The notes beneath the pieces are model-generated. The model saw only the letters and a program-made list of their open reading frames with translations. It had not been told where the DNA came from and made no database searches. A stretch of DNA of 64,000 nucleotides from Anomalospiza imberbis (Eukaryota > Chordata > Aves > Passeriformes > Viduidae), in contig NC_089682.1 in the NCBI RefSeq assembly GCF_031753505.1, forward strand, positions 63,126,561 to 63,190,560, given 5' to 3'. Positions within the stretch are counted from its first letter, which is position 1, and the number at the start of each line of letters is the position of its first letter. Of the stretch, positions 59,781-64,000 are shown piece after piece. The position numbers and the translations under genes were made by a program.

Positions 59781-61413
59781 TACACAGCACCAGTCCTATG
59801 AGAATTAATAAGGTTATTTGAAGTATTACATTGATTCACTAAATTGGTAAAGAAATGTTTTCCAGCTCTTTGTGTTAGAGCACAGTACTATGGCTTCCAC
59901 TCCATTAATAGTACAGCACATTTCTTTCATGCATCACCACAGGTGTATTCAAAATAATCCCCATATTTCAAAAATTCCTTTTAAGTACTCAGATCTCTCA
60001 GTTGCAGGATAATAAATATAGGTTGACATTACTCATCAATTTCTACTAGAGACTGTTAGTCATGTATTTGTGATGTGGGAAATAATAAATGTCAGCAATT
60101 AAATGCTCTGAACAATTGAAAGGCTATATAATTGCTAAATTTTTTTCAGAAAATAAATTCTGAAAATTTATCTGGAATCTACAGTAATAACACAAGAGTT
60201 TCAATAATAATAAATATTGCTTTTCAATAATTAATATACTTTTCAATAATTATACACATATTACTCTGGCATAATTAGAATTATGGAGGAATAGTAAATA
60301 TAAAATTCATGCGCTGAGTCCTGCTGAACTGGATTGTGAAAGAGAAAATTGTGTCTGTTGACAAACATTCAAGAAGCTATAGTCATTACAGATGCACCTT
60401 GAAAAATAACCACACACCACGGCCCACCTGTTCTATATACAGTAGAAATTTTGCAGTCAGATGTATGACTGCAATATTGGGTGGACATACCCTAACTTTT
60501 CTTTATCTTGCTTGGGTAATAACAACCATGGAGATTTGGTGTACAAACTCAAGCATGATCCAGCAATTTAAGAGTCACCAGTGTCCTCATACACCCTCCC
60601 CTACACCTTCTGTCACTGTTGCTCTCAGAAACAAGGCAAAAAGCAGCACTGGAACCATGTATCTGATCACAGTTTTAGTAAGACAGAGAGCAGTTTTAAT
60701 CTTAAGTAAAAGGCTATGCAAGGAATAGTAGGAAGAAGTACAGAATCAGTCATTGACTTGCTGAAAATAAAAGTACATTAGATACTTAGTAATTAAAAAA
60801 AAGGACCCAATGATAAAAAGCTGTTTTATTGAAGTCAGTGAGATCATTGCAACTACATTTAATGAAGCAAAATTTGCTTCATGTTTCCTGACCCTGGTTT
60901 GTACCTTGTCTACTTTACTAGACTGATCTACACTGTTCTTCATTATTATTTTAATATTAATTTTAGCTTGAGAAAAATCCATCACATAACAAAAAACAGT
61001 TATAAAAAGGTAACTTTTTTCCTACAAAATTTCTCATTTTCAAGTATAGACAGAAGAGCAAGAGCATTCATTTTAAATAAATACTCTATTTAGTCGCTAC
61101 ACTAAGGTTCAATTTGCTAGTCCTTTTGATATCTGGTGGATTTCATTAAAGAAATCGTTGTTTCTCTTTAAGCAATCCCATCTATGATTCAGTTTGAGAT
61201 TTCTGTGCTAGTATTAATTCCTGTGGAGTATTCAATTCAGCAACATGTTTTCACCTGATTTTGTAAGCTTGACATTGTTCAGATACCGTAATTTTTAAGT
61301 CATGCAAATGTAACATGTGAATATTAATTTCCCATGTCGAGTTTCTGCTAGAACAATCTCTCGAGTTTTCAAATGATTCAGCTGCCATTCATGATGAGTG
61401 TGAAATATCATGG

Positions 61414-62265
61414 TATGAATCACAGAATGACAGAATGGTTGGGGTTGGATCTCTAGAGATCACCTAGTCTGACCCCCCACCAAAGCAGGTTCACCCAGAG
61501 CAGGCCACACAGCATCACTTCCAGACTGGTTTTCATTATTTCCAGAAGAGGAGATATTCAACCCCATCCTCTCTGGCAGCCTGTTACAGTTTTCTGTCAC
61601 CCTCTTTAGGAAGTTTTCCTCAGATGGAAATCTTGTGATTCAGTTTGTGCCCACTGCCCCCTGTCCTTTCACTGGGCACCACTGAAGAGATTCTGGCCCC
61701 ATCTTCTTGATACCTGCCCTTAAGATATCCGTAAACATTGATAAAACCCCTCAGTTTTCCCTTCTCCAGGTAAAACAGACCTACCTCTCTCAGCCTTTCC
61801 TTGTAAGACAGATGCTCCAGTCCCCCAAGCATCATATTCCTCCCTGGAGCCCCTGCTAGTAGCTCCTCATCTTTCTTGAACTGAGGAGCCCAGAACTGCA
61901 CACAGCACTCCAGATGTGCCTCACCAGGGCAGAGTAGAGGGACAGGATCACTCCCCTGACCTGCTGGCACCGCTCCTCCTGACGTACCCCAGGATCCCAT
62001 TGGACTTCTTGGCCATGAAGGCACTGCTGGCTAAGGGACAGCTTGTTGTGCCCAAGGACCCTCTGATCCTTCTCCGCAGAGCTACTTTCCAGCAGGCCAG
62101 CCCCAGCCTTTGCTGGTTCATGGGGTTATTCTTCTCCAGGTGCAGGACATGGCATTTGCCTCTGTTGAACTGCATCAGCTTGCCCTCTGCCCAACTTCCC
62201 AGCCTGTCCAGGTCTCACTTAATGTCAGCACAGCTCTCTGGGGTATCAGTCACTCCTCCCACATA
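61414..62265 (-). mobile_element. CR1 LINE, 850 bp with ORF2 C-terminus
   Basis: The plus strand begins with gaatcacagaatgacagaat, the reversed CR1 terminal repeat, then ggttggggttggatctctag and the full CR1 3' UTR. At 61948-62175 the minus strand encodes a 75-codon open piece of the ORF2 C-terminus (FNRGKCHVLHLEKNNPMNQ and later SSAFMAKKSNGILGYVR), typical of CR1. The 5' side is truncated near 62265. It is among the best preserved CR1 copies in the window but is incapable of mobility. Confidence 0.93.
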
Positions 62266-62670
62266 AAAATAAGTATGAATACAGGAACAGATTATTCCTA
62301 GGCATTTTTAAATACCCCCTATAGTATACGACTGTGCACTGGAATTCTGTACAAAAACAAATTTATATTTATAGCAGTGATCTGCAAGACGAGATTTTTT
62401 ACTGAGATTAAGGAAAACCATACAAGCTTTATACTATGTCAAAGAACTGCATCAACAAATTTTTCATAGGAATTACAGCTTACGAAATCTTAAATTTAAG
62501 AGTTACCTTTTAGTCACAGACGTCATCTAAATACCATAATTTCCAACTCTGCATCTTTACCTTTCAAAATATATGTCAAAAAGCTGTATTATTAATGATG
62601 ACTTCACTGAAGGAAATTTCTGAAGTTGTTTAACAGCCCACATTGCAAATGCAGGTAGAAATTATTATAG

Positions 62671-62710
62671 ATATATATATATATCTGTGTGTGTGTGTGT
62701 GTATATATAT
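62671..62710 (+). repeat. AT/GT dinucleotide microsatellite
   Basis: A compound array: (at)n, then a (gt)n run of about nine units, then (at)n again. Confidence 0.95.
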
Positions 62711-63354
62711 GTTGAGGATAGCCATGAAGCAAACTGCAGAATTAAGATTTTGGACTTTGGAAATAAGACACTAGTTTAATTGCTGTAAGGGAAAGGGAAA
62801 ATATGATACAGTATAGTAATCAAAGGGAAAAATTGAGGCAGTAGAGTGGACAGCACATTAATTTCAGTTGATTAAAAAGGGGAAATAAAAGACTATTTTG
62901 GAATGAGCTTCAGAACAAATCCCCTCATTATGTAGAAAGACCAGGATTTTTAGCAAAATGACTGAGTAAGCATGGAGTATCTCTGTGGATTGAAAGGTAA
63001 AATATAGAAACATGTAAGAAGAAAAATCAAGGACAATGAAAGAACTGCTTGGGCAATTTGAGATGAAATTAGAAAAGCCAAAGCCCAGCTGGAGATAAGA
63101 CCAGCAGAAAACAAGTAGGAGTGAAATGGGTTTCAACACATATGAAAATGTTCAAAGAAAACATGGGGCATTGGCCAAATGTAAGAGAACATAAGTGAGG
63201 CGTGGTACATAAAACCTGAAGTATTCTAAGGCCTCTGCGCATGGTGTAGGAAGCAAAGGAGCAGATAATACGGGGAAATAAACAGCCCATGGGAAGAACA
63301 TGAACACACTAACAAGCACTTCAATCCAGCTGTTGGCTGGTCACCAGTGATGCT

Positions 63355-63455
63355 CCTGATGCTCACAAGTGCAGCCAATTCTGTTTAACATCTTTATCAA
63401 TGATCTCAACGAGGAGATTGAGTGTACTCTTAGCACCCTGGCAGAGAGTGGGCAA
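63355..63455 (+). mobile_element. CR1 LINE ORF2 fragment
   Basis: The forward strand reads aattctgtttaacatctttat then caatgatctcaacgaggag and attgagtgtactcttagcac. This corresponds to the CR1 reverse transcriptase stretch LFNIFINDLDEGIECTLS that lies between the palm motifs. The flanks are not recognisable, so only an internal scrap remains. Confidence 0.82.
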
Positions 63456-64000
63456 GTCTCACAAAGTCAGTCTCACAAGCATACTCTCTGCCATTAATGT
63501 GCATGATAGCCTTGCCTGAGGATGCATAATAGTGGGAACCATTCACTTGCTTTAGCAGCTGAATAAAATAAAATTGGTAACAAAAAAATGAAATTTGAAA
63601 TGTGTTGGTCTTTCAGTGCCCTGGAAAATAAAACAAGCAAAAAAATATATCTACTAATTAATAAAATCCCTTTTTTGTCTTTGAGACAAGCACTGTAACT
63701 TGCATACTTTAGGATGCTTGAAACTTCACTTCCTCCTTCTGAACTTTTCAATTTGAAATTGAATACGTAGATATGAAATGCAAGTGTAATAACTATTTAC
63801 ATTGTTACAATACTCAATGCAGAAATGGCAAATCAACTATTTTCAAAATCCTACTCTAATAAAAATCGAATTTTTCAAGCAGTCCAGTTTTCAGAAGAAA
63901 ATAAATCCTCCTGTATTCTGAGTAAGCAACACTTCATAGTAACAGGTATTTTATTTAATCTCTTAAATGCTCATTAAAATGTTCATTATACGAGTATTAG

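Larger units (their letters stand above)
52836..64000 (-). other. DYNC2H1: DYNC2H1 intron continuing past the window
   Basis: At least 11 kb of intron. It holds CR1 copies, microsatellites, an unexplained block (58975-59780) and a 130-codon plus-strand frame (60336-60728) of no recognisable family. I looked for the preceding DYNC2H1 exon on the minus strand and did not find it. Confidence 0.8.

Noticed and set aside
60336..60728. 130-codon plus-strand frame
   Set aside because: No recognisable domain, antisense inside an intron, and AT-rich surroundings with no promoter or polyadenylation context. It is probably chance.
52836..64000. Search for the preceding DYNC2H1 exon (ending in a residue run like SSQRMISSQ)
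   Set aside because: No minus-strand segment with this coding content and a GT donor was found, so the exon must lie beyond the window.

Overview
The window is AT-rich vertebrate DNA, almost certainly from a bird and most likely a songbird. It carries many CR1 LINE fragments on both strands. It also has a tRNA-Ile-headed SINE with a CR1-type tail, the structure known from zebra finch TguSINE1, and LTRs that I recognise as a type common in passerine genomes. Introns are long and coding exons short. No bacterial-type gene organisation is present.

The only host gene I can support is the 3' end of DYNC2H1, the heavy chain of cytoplasmic dynein 2 (the retrograde intraflagellar transport motor), on the minus strand. 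Seven coding exons lie at 52719-52835, 46501-46710, 43583-43672, 28181-28290, 27763-27844, 21385-21501 and 17729-17887, in order of transcription. All junctions are GT-AG, all phases agree, and the joined reading frame gives the last 294 residues of the protein followed by TAA. The rest of the gene lies beyond position 64000.

Layout: 1-17.3 kb is intergenic DNA downstream of DYNC2H1. It holds an LTR cut by the window edge, several CR1 fragments, a SINE, a 448-bp solo LTR with recognisable promoter and polyadenylation signals, and a 210-bp GGAA-type microsatellite. From 17.3 to 52.8 kb the seven exons are separated by introns of about 0.3 to 15 kb. These introns contain a 1.15-kb CR1, smaller CR1 pieces, microsatellites, short tandem duplications and several perfect hairpins. 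From 52.8 to 64 kb is one further intron with more CR1 copies, including an 850-bp one with a decayed ORF2 C-terminus.

I found no new biological system. The points most worth a second look are a 100-bp exon-like open segment in the largest intron (33894-33993), two sites with competing perfect hairpins (19319-19375 and 47819-47848), a perfect 15-bp-arm hairpin (51517-51549), the solo LTR, and an unexplained block at 58975-59780. Family names for repeats come from recognising sequence patterns, not from a database search.
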